From CAYZAW01 sp964476505 (GTDB lineage Bacteria > Bacillota > Clostridia > Christensenellales > CAG-138), in the NCBI GenBank assembly GCA_964476505.1, contig CAYZAW010000033.1, positions 1 through 25,542 of the forward strand: a stretch of 25,542 nucleotides of DNA, read 5' to 3'. Below are positions 14,481-21,076 of this stretch, one piece after another (within the stretch, counting starts at the first letter, position 1; every line of letters starts with the position of its first letter). The notes under the pieces are model-generated. The model was not told where the DNA came from. It worked only from the letters and a program-made list of their open reading frames with translations, and ran no database searches. A program made the position numbers and the translations under genes.

Positions 14481-15158
14481 TTACAGCAAAATCAGGCAGG
14501 CAAGCAAACCCACCGCGTTGCCGATGATATGCGAGACCGCGCTGATCAGGCAGTTGCCTGTTTTTTGATAGATCACCGAGAAGATCATGCTATCAATAAA
14601 CACCCAGCTAACGTCATAAAGCACCAGCCATGTATCCCCGGTTGCAATGTGCCCCATGGCAAACAGAATGGACGAACCTACCGCGCAAACCCAGAACGGA
14701 AGCTTTTGCATGGATTTCCCCAGAAAAAAGCCGCGATAGGCGATCTCCTCACCAAGGGCAAGAACGATCACCTGCAAAGCAAGCAGAATCAGGGTGCCAA
14801 ACGACAGCATACCGCTGGTACGACCGATCACATGGGCGCTAAAGCCGCTCTGAAAAATAGCATCGCCCAGTAAAAGAGGCACAATACCGGTAACGACCGG
14901 CAGCAGCACCCAAAGGAGCACCCCGGGCTTTTTGATGTCTGATACAAAGGTTTTAAAGCGCAGACCGGACTGTTCCTTGGGCGTTTTTGCAACAGCCTCT
15001 ACAATAAAGAAGAACGCGATGCCCACAAACACCGAAAAACCGGCCATCCGCAGCGACGGTATGAGTTGCGTTAAGCTCAGCAGCAGCATTACGGTCAATC
15101 CGATCACTGTCAAAACGGCACTTTTGCCTTTATTCTGTGCGGTATTGTTGTTGTCCAT
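14481..15158 (-). CDS. CPBP family intramembrane glutamic endopeptidase
   Basis: This is a 225-residue membrane protein with about six to seven helices and the CPBP (CAAX protease, Abi) motifs: E137-E138-x3-R142 (EEIAYRGFF), H170 in FAMGHI and H210/N214 in SHIIGN. These residues form the catalytic site of intramembrane proteases such as Rce1 homologs. Bacterial members process or protect peptides (bacteriocin immunity) or act in unknown ways. No bacteriocin gene is adjacent. GGAG lies eight bases before ATG 15158. It is the first gene of the three-gene operon with the SAP and rhodanese proteins. Confidence 0.9.
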   Translation of the reverse strand: MDNNNTAQNKGKSAVLTVIGLTVMLLLSLTQLIPSLRMAGFSVFVGIAFFFIVEAVAKTPKEQSGLRFKTFVSDIKKPGVLLWVLLPVVTGIVPLLLGDAIFQSGFSAHVIGRTSGMLSFGTLILLALQVIVLALGEEIAYRGFFLGKSMQKLPFWVCAVGSSILFAMGHIATGDTWLVLYDVSWVFIDSMIFSVIYQKTGNCLISAVSHIIGNAVGLLACLILL

Positions 15159-15353
15159 ATCTGTATCTCCTTAAGTTTCTAAACGTATATATTGCTGCAT
15201 GCCTGTTTGCAGCGAATGCGCTTCGATGCTAGAAAGCTCCCACGACGGTGTAAGAGTACCACAAACGGAAAGGCCGCTGCAACAGATATATACCCATCAC
15301 AGCTTTTGGATCGCCCCGTAAAGAATCGCGATCTATCGCCACTCTACGGAGCG
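15159..15353. other. Divergent intergenic region without a recognised gene
   Basis: This lies between the divergent protease (minus) and GIY-YIG (plus) genes. I found no clear promoter for the protease gene; TTCGCT/TATATA with 19-base spacing is the best, weak candidate. Open frames on both strands lack ribosome-binding sites and protein character. A weak CCGTA/TACGG inverted repeat occurs at 15316-15320 and 15345-15349. Confidence 0.35.
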
Positions 15354-15386
15354 TTGATTGCTTCCATACAACCGCTATGATAGTAT
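15354..15386 (+). promoter_or_regulatory. Promoter of the GIY-YIG/DUF2087 operon
   Basis: Two overlapping candidates are present: TTGATT (15354-15359), 16 bases, TATGAT (15376-15381); and TTGCTT (15358-15363), 17 bases, TAGTAT (15381-15386). Either would start transcription about 45 bases before the gene. Confidence 0.5.
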
Positions 15387-15433
15387 AGGACGGAACCTCC
15401 GCCGGAAACGTGTACGGGAAAGCAGGGAAAAAC

Positions 15434-15778
15434 ATGGACCCAAAGAGCAGAAAAGAGCTCATCAACGCATATAAAAACAAGCCTGCCGTAGGCGGCGTGT
15501 ACTGCATAGAATGCAGCGGCAGCGGGCGCAGGCTCCTCAAATCCACGGTGGATATGGAGGGCATCAAAAACCGCTTTGCCTTCGCTATGTCCATCAACTC
15601 CTGTCCCGACCCGGCAATCAGCGCGGATTGGGCGCAATATGGCGGCAGCTCTCTGACCTTTACGGTTTTGGAGGAGCTAAAAAAAACGGAAGCGCAGTCC
15701 CAAAAGGAATTTCGGGACGATGTAAAAACACTGTTGGAGCTGTGGCAGGATAAAGAAGCCAACGGCGACCACGAGTAA
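15434..15778 (+). CDS. Degenerate GIY-YIG family protein, probably without nuclease activity
   Basis: This is a 114-residue protein following the layout of the short clostridial GIY-YIG proteins. A basic helix (SRKELINAYKNK) is followed by GGVYCIEC in the GIY position, an LLKSTVDMEG segment where YIG should stand, then ISADWAQYGGSSLTFTVLEELKK with the conserved Glu near residue 81. The second Tyr and Gly are missing (LLKS), so classic nuclease chemistry is unlikely. The start at ATG 15434 has AGGGA nearby. A GTG at 15410 is an alternative. It is followed after ten bases by the DUF2087 gene. A long antisense frame across it has no ribosome-binding site and is discarded. Confidence 0.75.
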   Translation: MDPKSRKELINAYKNKPAVGGVYCIECSGSGRRLLKSTVDMEGIKNRFAFAMSINSCPDPAISADWAQYGGSSLTFTVLEELKKTEAQSQKEFRDDVKTLLELWQDKEANGDHE

Positions 15779-15788
15779 GGATACTATT

Positions 15789-16082
15789 ATGGAACAACAA
15801 ATAAAAATCACACAATTCCTTGATGAAGAAGGAAGAATCATGCAGCTACCCCGCAAGCAAAAGCCAAGATATGCCGTTTTAATGTATCTTTCCCAGCGTT
15901 TTGACCCGGAAGCGGCCTATTCCGAGCAGGAGGTAAACGCCATCTGCGCGCAGTGGCATACCTTTAACGACTATTTTACGCTGCGGCGGGAACTGGTGGA
16001 TTACGGCCTGTTAGGCCGTGAGCGGGACGGCTCCCGGTACTGGCGTATAAAGGACTGCACGCCGCCGGATTGGCTGCAATAA
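15789..16082 (+). CDS. DUF2087 domain protein
   Basis: This is a 97-residue protein covering one DUF2087 domain: ITQFLDEEGRIMQLPRKQK (7-25), then YAVLMYLSQRFDPEAAYSEQ, INAIC-like NAICAQWHTFNDYFTLRRELVDYG (50-73) and a final GSRYWRI. The fold is winged-helix-like. In other proteins it follows regulatory or GIY-YIG domains, suggesting nucleic-acid contact or regulation. The function is not proven. It starts ten bases after the GIY-YIG-like gene and is followed by a strong terminator, so the two form a complete bicistronic unit. Confidence 0.85.
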   Translation: MEQQIKITQFLDEEGRIMQLPRKQKPRYAVLMYLSQRFDPEAAYSEQEVNAICAQWHTFNDYFTLRRELVDYGLLGRERDGSRYWRIKDCTPPDWLQ

Positions 16083-16108
16083 AGCGTAAAGAACCGGATG
16101 CAATGCAC

Positions 16109-16148
16109 AACGCAAGCCGTTATCGAAGGATAACGGCTTGCGTTTTCA
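16109..16148. terminator. Strong bidirectional terminator between convergent operons
   Basis: A perfect 16-bp stem, AACGCAAGCCGTTATC (16109-16124) against GATAACGGCTTGCGTT (16129-16144), has a GAAG loop and T residues on the plus side. It sits between the DUF2087 stop and the convergent gene ending at 16164 and can serve both. Confidence 0.8.
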
Positions 16149-16163
16149 TATATATTCGGCAGA

Positions 16164-17090
16164 CTACCGGCATTCTGCAAAGTTCTTGATAAACCGCATT
16201 TTCTCAATGGCCTTAAAGCACTTCCACCAGTTTTCGCTGATGGTAAAATACTTGCCGTATTTCTCCATGTTGTCGAACCAAGTCCATGTGATAGGCCAAA
16301 GGTCGTTTTCCGGCTTCGTTTGCAAAAGATACGCCCGCTCTTTTAGCACGATCTCTTTGTTTTCCGCATAGAAGGGGCTGTTGGGGGAGGTGATGTAGTT
16401 GGACGGGCGAACGCCGTACATCGCCCATTTTTCCGTATCGTGCTCGATGCTGTTATTTACCTTACTGTGTAAGCGGTTTTGCAGGGTCTCCCCGTCGTAT
16501 CCGCCCAAGCCAAGGTCTATTGCGGTTTCGATGAAATGGATGAACGCCTCTAAGCCCATATCGCCAAATTTTTCGTCCGTCATAAACGCATCCAAAAGCG
16601 ATTCCGCCAGCGCCTGTGCCTTTTGATACAGGGCGCTGCCCTTTTCGCCAAAGCGCAGTATGAAGTCGCAGAACCCGGCTGTGACTCCGTAATACTCCTG
16701 TTTATTTTGCTCCTCGCTGTAATTCCACCAAGGGGCATGCGGATACTCGTTGTTGGTGGGAACGGTGAACCGCCAGCCGTATTCCAGCAGGTCTTTTTCG
16801 GAACGGAGATACCGCCAAATGCCCTGCATAACGGGATGCTCCATATCCATGAATTCTATGTTTAAAAGCATGATAAGCGCATGCTGTGTGGTGATGGGCG
16901 TGGAATTGGGGTTCCAGTTGTCCGCCTCCAGCGCATGGCCAAAGCCGCCGTCCTCGTTCTGGTAGGGCGCAAGCGCATTTACAACGTTCAGCTTACTGCC
17001 GCCCTCAAAAAAGTACTCCCACAGCGCCACCTCGATCTGTCTGCCGCAGCGGTGGATTCTGCCGCTTACATCGTTTATCAGTGCCTGCAT
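16164..17090 (-). CDS. Conserved protein with alpha/alpha-toroid (prenyltransferase-like) character
   Basis: This is a 308-residue soluble protein of unknown function. The segment LNVVNALAPYQNEDGGFGHALEAD (residues 34-57) has the QNxDGGF turn typical of squalene-cyclase/prenyltransferase-type toroid repeats. The rest alternates helices rich in Trp and Tyr (YPHAPWWNYSEE, DLWPITWTWFDN, SENWWKCFKAIEKM). The DxDD cyclase motif is not seen, so terpene chemistry is not supported, and sugar or peptide binding is equally possible. GGAG lies five bases before ATG 17090. It is the last gene after DUF3795 and DUF3788, with a 26-base gap. Confidence 0.7.
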   Translation of the reverse strand: MQALINDVSGRIHRCGRQIEVALWEYFFEGGSKLNVVNALAPYQNEDGGFGHALEADNWNPNSTPITTQHALIMLLNIEFMDMEHPVMQGIWRYLRSEKDLLEYGWRFTVPTNNEYPHAPWWNYSEEQNKQEYYGVTAGFCDFILRFGEKGSALYQKAQALAESLLDAFMTDEKFGDMGLEAFIHFIETAIDLGLGGYDGETLQNRLHSKVNNSIEHDTEKWAMYGVRPSNYITSPNSPFYAENKEIVLKERAYLLQTKPENDLWPITWTWFDNMEKYGKYFTISENWWKCFKAIEKMRFIKNFAECR

Positions 17091-17116
17091 CGTTTCTCCT
17101 CCAAATCTTATTTTCT

Positions 17117-17539
17117 CTATTTGCTGTTGCGCCTGATCTCCACCAGCCGCAGTACATCGTTGTATACGCCATCCTTCGTGCTAACAGTAAACAGCAGCCA
17201 GCGCTGGCCCATGCCCTCCTGCGTGGTTTCGTACACCTTGCGCCCTTCGCAGGACAGCTCCGGCAATATCGCCTCCGCCCGTTCCTTTTCCTTTTTGCCG
17301 ATCACCACCAGCACGTTGAAAAGCCCGCGCTTGGGATACAGCCTTAAAAGTGTTCGCCCCGCCTTATAAAACTTGACGTTCCAGCCCAGTAACACCTTAT
17401 CCCCGCTGTATTCCACGCTCACATTTGCCTGATAGGCCTCTTGCATGTGCCGATACAGCGCCGTAAACAGCGGATTATCGATGTATTCCTTGATCTCCTC
17501 TATACTTGGCTGATGCGTTTTATCCGTAATTTCGATCAT
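17117..17539 (-). CDS. DUF3788 family protein
   Basis: This 140-residue protein matches the DUF3788 layout: an N-terminal PSIEEIKEYIDNPLFTALYRHM, then LLGWNVKFYKAGRTLLRLYPKRGLFNVLVVIGKKEKE (50-86), then a C-terminal VYETTQEGMGQRWLLFTV and LRLVEIRR. Members are small soluble proteins, related by fold to YdhG/DUF1801-like proteins, without proven activity. GGAGG is five bases before ATG 17539. The gene begins 12 bases after the DUF3795 stop. Confidence 0.83.
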   Translation of the reverse strand: MIEITDKTHQPSIEEIKEYIDNPLFTALYRHMQEAYQANVSVEYSGDKVLLGWNVKFYKAGRTLLRLYPKRGLFNVLVVIGKKEKERAEAILPELSCEGRKVYETTQEGMGQRWLLFTVSTKDGVYNDVLRLVEIRRNSK

Positions 17540-17551
17540 AAGCGCCTCCTG

Positions 17552-18058
17552 TTATGATTGGCGGGAGGCAAGCAACTCTTCTGCAAGCGCCCGAAAGGCC
17601 TTTCCCTGCTCCTTGCGATCCCCGGTAAAGCCCGCCGCCCGTTCCATGATCTCCTGCAATACGGGCAAGTCCTGCTGGATGAACAGCTCGCACAAATACC
17701 GCTTCATCCGCCCGTTGTTGTACCGCTCCAGCGCCACGGTCAACAGCTTGGCTTTGGCCTCGTACTGCGCGTACCATGCGTCAAAGCCCTCGCTTGATAC
17801 CGCCTTACAGGTGCGGGGCTTTACGTGATTGGTATTAAGATCAGAAAAGTCGCCCATCCTCCCAAGCCTTACACAAGGCACCTCCGGGCAGCAGCCGCAA
17901 TGCAAAAAGCCCTTTTCGCGGCAGCAGCGGTATACCTTGCAAACATCTGTATAATACCCGCTGTGAGAGCATCCGGCACATTTGCTTTTGCCGTCCGTTC
18001 TGTACCGGGTGCATAAAGCGCAGGGCATGCCGCAGTAGCCGTAAGGAAATTCCGTCAT
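17552..18058 (-). CDS. DUF3795 cysteine-rich protein
   Basis: This is a 168-residue protein whose first 62 residues hold about twelve Cys in a DUF3795 arrangement: YCGMPCALC (C9, C13, C16), CAGC (C27, C30), then C40, C45, C46, HCGCC (C54, C56, C57) and C62. A zinc or Fe-S site is likely. The helical C-terminal half (from about residue 95) is less conserved. ATG 18058 was chosen because GGGG(AA) precedes it and the promoter at 18108-18136 would start the mRNA near 18100. ATG 18136 in the longer frame lies inside the promoter. It is the first gene of the DUF3795-DUF3788-toroid operon. Confidence 0.82.
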   Translation of the reverse strand: MTEFPYGYCGMPCALCTRYRTDGKSKCAGCSHSGYYTDVCKVYRCCREKGFLHCGCCPEVPCVRLGRMGDFSDLNTNHVKPRTCKAVSSEGFDAWYAQYEAKAKLLTVALERYNNGRMKRYLCELFIQQDLPVLQEIMERAAGFTGDRKEQGKAFRALAEELLASRQS

Positions 18059-18107
18059 CGGTTGCTTCCCCCTATCCCGTTTTGCCATATAAATACATAC
18101 CAGCATT

Positions 18108-18136
18108 ATACTATATCCCTGCCGGATGCGAAACAA
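18108..18136 (-). promoter_or_regulatory. Promoter of the DUF3795 operon
   Basis: On the minus strand TTGTTT (18136-18131) and TAGTAT (18113-18108) are 17 bases apart. An overlapping TATAAT (18110-18105) gives a spacing of 20. Confidence 0.55.
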
Positions 18137-18162
18137 GTAAGCCTCCGTATACCCGAATGCGC

Positions 18163-18191
18163 TTGCAATATTTACTGCCGCAGGATACTAT
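18163..18191 (+). promoter_or_regulatory. Promoter of the 18223 operon
   Basis: TTGCAA (18163-18168) and TACTAT (18186-18191) are separated by 17 bases, 31 bases before the start codon at 18223. It is divergent from the DUF3795 promoter, with 26 bases between the two -35 boxes. Confidence 0.6.
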
Positions 18192-18222
18192 ATTTTTATT
18201 GCAATGAAAGAAGGAAACGGTT

Positions 18223-18723
18223 ATGGCGATCATTGGCGGGGCAGACGGCCCCACTGCTATTTTTATCACCTCCTCCCCGGGCTGGATCAACTGGTTTGGG
18301 CTGCTGCTGGTTGTGCTGCTTCTGCTGCCCAACGTGATTTGGGCCATCCGGCATAAGGGCGAACAAAACGCCTGCTCCAATAAGTTCATGAACATTCTGG
18401 AGCAAATAGGCCGCTACGGCTGCCTGTTTTTCATGGTGTTCAACATCGGCATACCGACGCTTGGCTTCTCGTCTGTTACCGGCATGTTTGTGTATTTCAT
18501 CGGCAGCCTGCTTATTCTTTTCGCCTATTGGGCGTTCTGGATCGTGCTTGCAAAAAAGCCGGGGCGTATGCCCATGCTGTTGCTAGCGATTTTACCAACG
18601 CTATTGTTTATCCTGTGCGGCATTGCCCAGCGGCATTACCTGCTGCTGTTCCTTGGCGTGCTGTTTGGCATTGGGCATATTTATGTGACCTTATGCAACG
18701 CAAAAGAGAAGGGCTATTCGTAA
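18223..18723 (+). CDS. Small polytopic membrane protein opening with the Na+-decarboxylase beta-subunit motif
   Basis: This is a 166-residue membrane protein. Residues 3-14 read IIGGADGPTAIF, the motif that in OadB/GcdB-type Na+-pumping decarboxylase beta subunits carries the essential, Na+-linked aspartate (here D8). The rest is not a decarboxylase subunit. There are about five hydrophobic segments (21-42, 64-81, 85-110, 116-136, 138-158), with NILEQIGRYGCLFFMVFNIG (57-76) typical of an uncharacterised clostridial membrane family. AAGGA lies seven bases before ATG 18223, so the motif is translated as the extreme N terminus. It heads an operon with two hydrolases. Ion binding is an inference from the motif only. 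Confidence 0.8.
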   Translation: MAIIGGADGPTAIFITSSPGWINWFGLLLVVLLLLPNVIWAIRHKGEQNACSNKFMNILEQIGRYGCLFFMVFNIGIPTLGFSSVTGMFVYFIGSLLILFAYWAFWIVLAKKPGRMPMLLLAILPTLLFILCGIAQRHYLLLFLGVLFGIGHIYVTLCNAKEKGYS

Positions 18724-18775
18724 GCAGCATGCACTCCCGCTAAACGAACTCCAATATGCAACAGAAAGGATTCCC

Positions 18776-19447
18776 ATGAAGCTTTTTGTAAACGGCATAC
18801 ATCTGCATTACGAAACCTGCGGCAAGGGCAGGCCTCTCATTCTGCTGCACGGCAATGGAGAGACCCATAACATATTTGACCGCGCGATCCCGCTTTTGGC
18901 GGAGCGGTTTACGGTGTACGCCATAGACAGCCGCGGGCACGGCGAAAGCGACCCGGTGGAAAGCTACCATTATAATGACATGGCGGAGGATGTACACGCC
19001 TTCATCACGGCGCTGTCTCTTGAGCGCCCCGTGCTGTACGGCTTTAGCGACGGCGGCATTATCGGCTTACTGCTTTCGTCTATATATCCGGAGCTGCTTT
19101 CATGCCTGATCGTTAGCGGCGCAAACACCGATCCCAACGGGATTCGGGATGGCTGGCGACACTTTTTCGAGCGGCTGAACCGCCGCGTGCACGATCCCAA
19201 AATCGATATGATGCTGGTGGAGCCCAACATCACCCCCGATATGCTCAGCCGTATAACGGTGCCTTGTCTGGTGCTTGCAGGCGGGCATGATTTTGTGAAG
19301 CGCTCGGACACTAAGCACATAGCTGCAAGCATACCAAACAGCGAGCTTAACATTCTGCCCTTGCACGGGCACGGCAGCTACATTGTGCATAAGAAAAAGA
19401 TCGCCGCGTTGATACTGGGCTTTGTTGAAAAGCACGGAATCGCGTAA
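18776..19447 (+). CDS. Alpha/beta hydrolase
   Basis: This is a 223-residue single-domain hydrolase. It has HGNGE (residues 25-29, oxyanion region), DSRGHGES (51-58), the nucleophile elbow GFSDGG with Ser91, the acid D172 in LAGGHDFV and the base His199 in HGHGS. The lid between strands 6 and 7 is short. Such proteins hydrolyse esters, lactones or related bonds, and the exact substrate is not predictable. AAAGGA is five bases before ATG 18776. It is in the same orientation as the membrane protein gene 52 bases upstream and the serine hydrolase 47 bases downstream. Confidence 0.92.
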   Translation: MKLFVNGIHLHYETCGKGRPLILLHGNGETHNIFDRAIPLLAERFTVYAIDSRGHGESDPVESYHYNDMAEDVHAFITALSLERPVLYGFSDGGIIGLLLSSIYPELLSCLIVSGANTDPNGIRDGWRHFFERLNRRVHDPKIDMMLVEPNITPDMLSRITVPCLVLAGGHDFVKRSDTKHIAASIPNSELNILPLHGHGSYIVHKKKIAALILGFVEKHGIA

Positions 19448-19494
19448 CACGGCTTTACCGCATGCGAAATGCAGGCTATCGTAAAGGAACATAT

Positions 19495-20592
19495 ATGAAG
19501 CATCAACAAAAAAGGGGTAAACGAAAAATGGTTTGGATCATTCTGGGCGCAATCGTACTTGTGGCCGTGCTGGTCGTGGTTGGGCTTTCGCTTTACAGCA
19601 ACGCCCAACTGGGAAAGATACCCGGCATGACTTATCAGGACTGCCTGCAATACTCGCTTGCCGGCAATAAGGGCGCGGTGATCACCGTGGGTGTATTGAA
19701 AAACGGCGAAGCCTCCTATACCGTGTACGGCGAAAACGCGCGTAAGCTGCCCCAAGCGCTGCATACATACGAGATCGGCTCTTTGACCAAAACCTTTACG
19801 GCAGGCATGATCGCCCAAGCTGTGGAGGAGGGCAAGCTGTCGCTTGAAGATACTTTGGATCGTCTTTTGCCGCTCCCTGCCGGAGCATACCCCACGGTTG
19901 CGCAGGTGTTGACGCATACCTCGGGGCTGAAATCGTATTATCTGGAATGGCCGATGGTAGGCAATGCCCTTACGGGCAAGAATAGCTTTTACGGCGTAAC
20001 GAAGCAGATGGTGCTAAAGCGTTTGGCCGAGCAAAACGGGAAGCTGCAAGAGTCCCCCTTCCAATACGCCAATTACGGCTATGCGGTGCTGGGCGCGGTG
20101 CTGGAGAAAGCTTACGGGGAGCCGTACGCTGTTTTAGCGAACCGGTACGCGCAGCATACCCTTGGCCTTGCAAGTACCAAGATTTCCGATCAGTTGGGCG
20201 ACCTTGGCAAGTATTGGGACTGGAATGAAACCGACGCTTACTTACCCGCAGGTGCCATCACCTCCAACATAGAAGACATGCTGCAATACGCAAGGCTCCA
20301 GCTAGAGGAGGCGGGCACTCTCTCACGCTGCCATACGCCGCTTCGCTCCATCCGTGCAACGACCGACACATATGCCGCCATGGGTATTCGCCTTGATTCC
20401 ATCGGCATGGCATGGATCATAGACGAACATGCCGGCATTATCTGGCACAACGGCGGCACAAGCAATTACAACAGCTATCTTGGTTTTTGCCCCAAAACGA
20501 ATACAGCGGTCGTTGTGCTGTCTAACCTAGCGCCCAACAACCGCATCCCTGCTACAGTGCTTGGAATCAAGAAGTTAGAAGAGCTGCAATAA
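19495..20592 (+). CDS. Membrane-anchored serine hydrolase, class C beta-lactamase/DD-peptidase fold
   Basis: This is a 365-residue protein. A basic N terminus and one hydrophobic helix (12-35) form a signal anchor and place the domain outside the cell. Catalytic motifs are S96-L-T-K99 (SxxK), HTSGL (141-145), Y191-A-N193 (YxN) and H318-N-G-G (the KTG-equivalent box). This fold covers class C beta-lactamases, DD-peptidases, D-amino esterases and cell-wall modifying enzymes, and an esterase or peptidase role is as likely as beta-lactam hydrolysis. ATG 19495 is chosen because GGA stands six bases upstream. A start at 19462 lacks one. It is the last gene of the plus-strand run. Confidence 0.9.
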   Translation: MKHQQKRGKRKMVWIILGAIVLVAVLVVVGLSLYSNAQLGKIPGMTYQDCLQYSLAGNKGAVITVGVLKNGEASYTVYGENARKLPQALHTYEIGSLTKTFTAGMIAQAVEEGKLSLEDTLDRLLPLPAGAYPTVAQVLTHTSGLKSYYLEWPMVGNALTGKNSFYGVTKQMVLKRLAEQNGKLQESPFQYANYGYAVLGAVLEKAYGEPYAVLANRYAQHTLGLASTKISDQLGDLGKYWDWNETDAYLPAGAITSNIEDMLQYARLQLEEAGTLSRCHTPLRSIRATTDTYAAMGIRLDSIGMAWIIDEHAGIIWHNGGTSNYNSYLGFCPKTNTAVVVLSNLAPNNRIPATVLGIKKLEELQ

Positions 20593-20618
20593 CCTGTGCC
20601 GCATTGAAAACGCACAGG
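20593..20618. terminator. Hairpin between convergent genes at 20592 and 20629
   Basis: CCTGTGC (20593-20599) pairs with GCACAGG (20612-20618). No T run follows on either strand, so termination would be weak. Confidence 0.35.
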
Positions 20619-20628
20619 CAACGTGCGC

Positions 20629-21075
20629 TTACAGATCCAGTCCGTAAAACAGTTCTCCTTCGATAGCGTAAATATCATTTATGGGTATCGCAGTTCCGTC
20701 CGTCATGCATAGGAGCCTGCGGTACCCGTCTATTTTTTGCACCGCGCCTGTTGCGGTAACGTACGCGCCGCCGGTTTTCTTCTCGTCCGGCTGAAAATAG
20801 GTGACCGTTACCTCCGGCTGCGCCTTGATGCTGTTTTGCAGCAGCTGCAGGCGGCTGTCCAAGGCAGACTTGCCGTCCTCATCCAGCTCTACCCGCGCAT
20901 CCGTTAATCGCGCAGTCTCGTCAATGGCATCTGCGTAACCCGTCAGCGCCGCAAAGGGGGAAAACTGCGCGGCTCTGTCCGCCTGCGGCATGGGCGGATG
21001 CACAGACGACACAGGATGAGGCAGATGCATGATATCATCGTACCGGTGTGCGTCCATAGCGTTCACGTCCGGCAT
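20629..21075 (-). CDS. YolD-like protein
   Basis: This 148-residue protein matches YolD-like proteins: YDDIMHLPHPVSSVHPPMPQ, then DRAAQFSPFAALTGYADAI (about 33-51), ETARLTDARVELDED, and a C-terminal small beta domain ending AIPINDIYAIEG. YolD-like proteins are encoded beside UmuC-type polymerases and are thought to play the role of UmuD as a polymerase partner. The start at ATG 21075 has AAGGA nine bases upstream and begins just after the polymerase stop at 21077. ATG 21099 would overlap the polymerase gene and has no ribosome-binding site. Confidence 0.88.
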   Translation of the reverse strand: MPDVNAMDAHRYDDIMHLPHPVSSVHPPMPQADRAAQFSPFAALTGYADAIDETARLTDARVELDEDGKSALDSRLQLLQNSIKAQPEVTVTYFQPDEKKTGGAYVTATGAVQKIDGYRRLLCMTDGTAIPINDIYAIEGELFYGLDL

Positions 21076-21076
21076 A

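Noticed and set aside
15229..15762. 177-residue minus-strand frame between the protease and DUF2087 genes
   Set aside because: It is antisense to the GIY-YIG-like gene, rich in Ser and Cys from reverse-strand codons, and without a start signal.
19495..20592. Antibiotic-resistance beta-lactamase call
   Set aside because: SxxK and YxN are shared by DD-peptidases and esterases, and the third motif is HNGG; resistance cannot be claimed.
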